A stretch of DNA of 64,000 nt from Escherichia fergusonii ATCC 35469 (GTDB taxonomy: Bacteria; Pseudomonadota; Gammaproteobacteria; Enterobacterales; Enterobacteriaceae), in contig NC_011740.1 of assembly GCF_000026225.1 (NCBI RefSeq), forward strand, positions 310,001 through 374,000, in the 5' to 3' direction. Below, piece after piece: positions 63,089 through 64,000 of this stretch. A model generated the notes under the pieces. The model made no database searches and had not been told where the DNA came from. It was given only the letters and a program-made list of their open reading frames with translations. The translations under genes and the position numbers were made by a program. Each line of letters begins with the position of its first letter. Within the stretch, counting starts at the first letter, position 1.

Positions 63089-64000
63089 TCAATTAAGACT
63101 TACTTCTTTGGCGACGGTCGGTTGTACGCTCTGATGCTTTCGCGCCTGGGCAGCCGCTTCCTCAACAGGAATATCCTCAAAGCCGAGCAACAGTGTGAGG
63201 ATAAATGACAGCACGACCGCCAGCGCCATTACGGCGAACACCCAGACGATGCTCATTGGATTCGCCGGATCGAAGAACTGCACGCTGGTAAATAATCCCG
63301 GCGCTGCCATTGAGTGGCTGGCAAGCCCCGCCATACCGGCAACCGCGCCGCAAATAAAACCGCTGATAAGACTGGCGATAAGCGGACGTTTCAGGCGGAT
63401 CGCCACGCCGTATAATGCCGGTTCGGAAATCCCCGCCATAATGGCCGATGCCGCCGCCGCCAGCGCCGTCTGGCGCAGTTCCGGGTTTTTCGTTTTCCAC
63501 GCCACCGCCAGCGATGAACCGCCCAGCGACAGGTTAGCGCCGATTTCTGACGGCATGACCATCCCTTCTTTGCCGGTTTCGGCAATAGTTTGAATGATGG
63601 TTGGCGTAAAGACGCGGTGCATCCCGGTCATTACCAGCAGAGGCCACAGTGCGCCCATAATGGCGACTGAAAGCCAGCCCAGATAACCATGAATGGTGTA
63701 AACCAGCGCCGAAATGGCGCTACCGATCCAGATACCAATCGGGCCAATCAGCAGGATTGCCAGCGGTGCGGCAATCAACACAATCAGCATCGGCTTGAGG
63801 AAGTTTTTCGTCACCGCTGGCGTAATGCTGTCCACCCAGCGTTCGATAGATGACAGGCACCAGGTCATCACCAGCGCCGGGATCACTGTGTAGGTGTATT
63901 TCACCGCGGTGACCGGAATCAGGGCAAATTCAACATGTTCACCCTGGGCCGCTTTCGCCATCAGCTCAATAAAACTCGGATGTACCAGCACACCCGCAAT
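63089..64000 (-). CDS. ascF: PTS beta-glucoside permease AscF, C-terminal part
   Basis: The C-terminal 303 codons or so of the EIIBC permease for beta-glucosides; the start lies beyond the right edge of the window. Multiple membrane segments of the EIIC domain are visible, ending EDIPVEEAAAQARKHQSVQ without an IIA domain. ascB follows after 8 nt, as in the K-12 ascFB operon, which is cryptic in many strains. Confidence 0.93.
   Translation of the reverse strand: MAGVLVHPSFIELMAKAAQGEHVEFALIPVTAVKYTYTVIPALVMTWCLSSIERWVDSITPAVTKNFLKPMLIVLIAAPLAILLIGPIGIWIGSAISALVYTIHGYLGWLSVAIMGALWPLLVMTGMHRVFTPTIIQTIAETGKEGMVMPSEIGANLSLGGSSLAVAWKTKNPELRQTALAAAASAIMAGISEPALYGVAIRLKRPLIASLISGFICGAVAGMAGLASHSMAAPGLFTSVQFFDPANPMSIVWVFAVMALAVVLSFILTLLLGFEDIPVEEAAAQARKHQSVQPTVAKEVSLN

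Noticed and set aside
1..64000. tRNA or rRNA genes, insertion sequences, integrases or attachment sites
   Set aside because: None seen; the accessory blocks between rpoS and ygbA have no transposase or integrase gene and no tRNA at their edges.

Overview
The window is a chromosomal segment of an Escherichia strain: E. coli or a very close relative. Housekeeping proteins (QueE, CysJIH, CysDNC, IspDF, MutS, HypA-E, HycA-I) have the lengths and motifs I remember from E. coli K-12. The gene order is the K-12 order read in the opposite direction, apart from three accessory blocks. Function calls rest on motifs and on remembered family sequences; no search was run.

Layout. 1-920: queE. 925-2197: a type I-E CRISPR leader and array of 17 repeats. 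2262-2885: a low-GC spot with an unrecognised 87-residue gene and a decayed reading frame. 2886-7876: queD and the sulfite-reduction operon cysJ-cysI-cysH. 7877-8233: a Sok-like RNA. 8234-16884: a complete type I-E cas locus (cas3, casA/cse1, casB/cse2, cas7, cas5, cas6e, cas1, cas2). 16885-18239: the second leader and array (21 repeats). 18260-28251: iap, cysDNC, ygbE, ftsB, ispD, ispF, truD, surE, pcm, nlpD. 28314-29306: rpoS with an in-frame stop at codon 21. 29427-32248: hosA and a three-gene hydroxyarylic acid decarboxylase operon. 32290-35613: pphB and mutS on the minus strand. 35852-46532: a divergent polyol catabolism and uptake cluster that closely resembles the erythritol (ery) loci of Brucella and rhizobia. 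46705-49638: ygbA, a di-Mop protein gene and fhlA. 49786-61497: the divergent hyp and hyc operons for formate hydrogenlyase. 61618-61647: a REP element. 61656-64000: ascB and part of ascF.

How the parts work together. CysJIH with CysDNC form the sulfate assimilation pathway on either side of the CRISPR-Cas locus. The Cas proteins and the two arrays form one I-E immune system, and the arrays share one identical spacer. FhlA activates sigma-54 promoters at the hyp and hyc operons, which encode hydrogenase 3 and its nickel-site maturation factors. The ery-like cluster pairs an ABC importer with a kinase, a dehydrogenase and a racemase/epimerase, plus SorC and DeoR regulators.

The observation I rate highest lies between cas3 and casA. 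On the minus strand at 10884-10972 there are two degenerate CRISPR repeats, each with a 7-bp stem and 4-nt loop like the true repeat, separated by 31 nt. The first keeps the 8-nt crRNA handle exactly and carries two compensatory base-pair changes in its stem. This looks like a one-spacer mini-CRISPR that could make a regulatory crRNA-like RNA.
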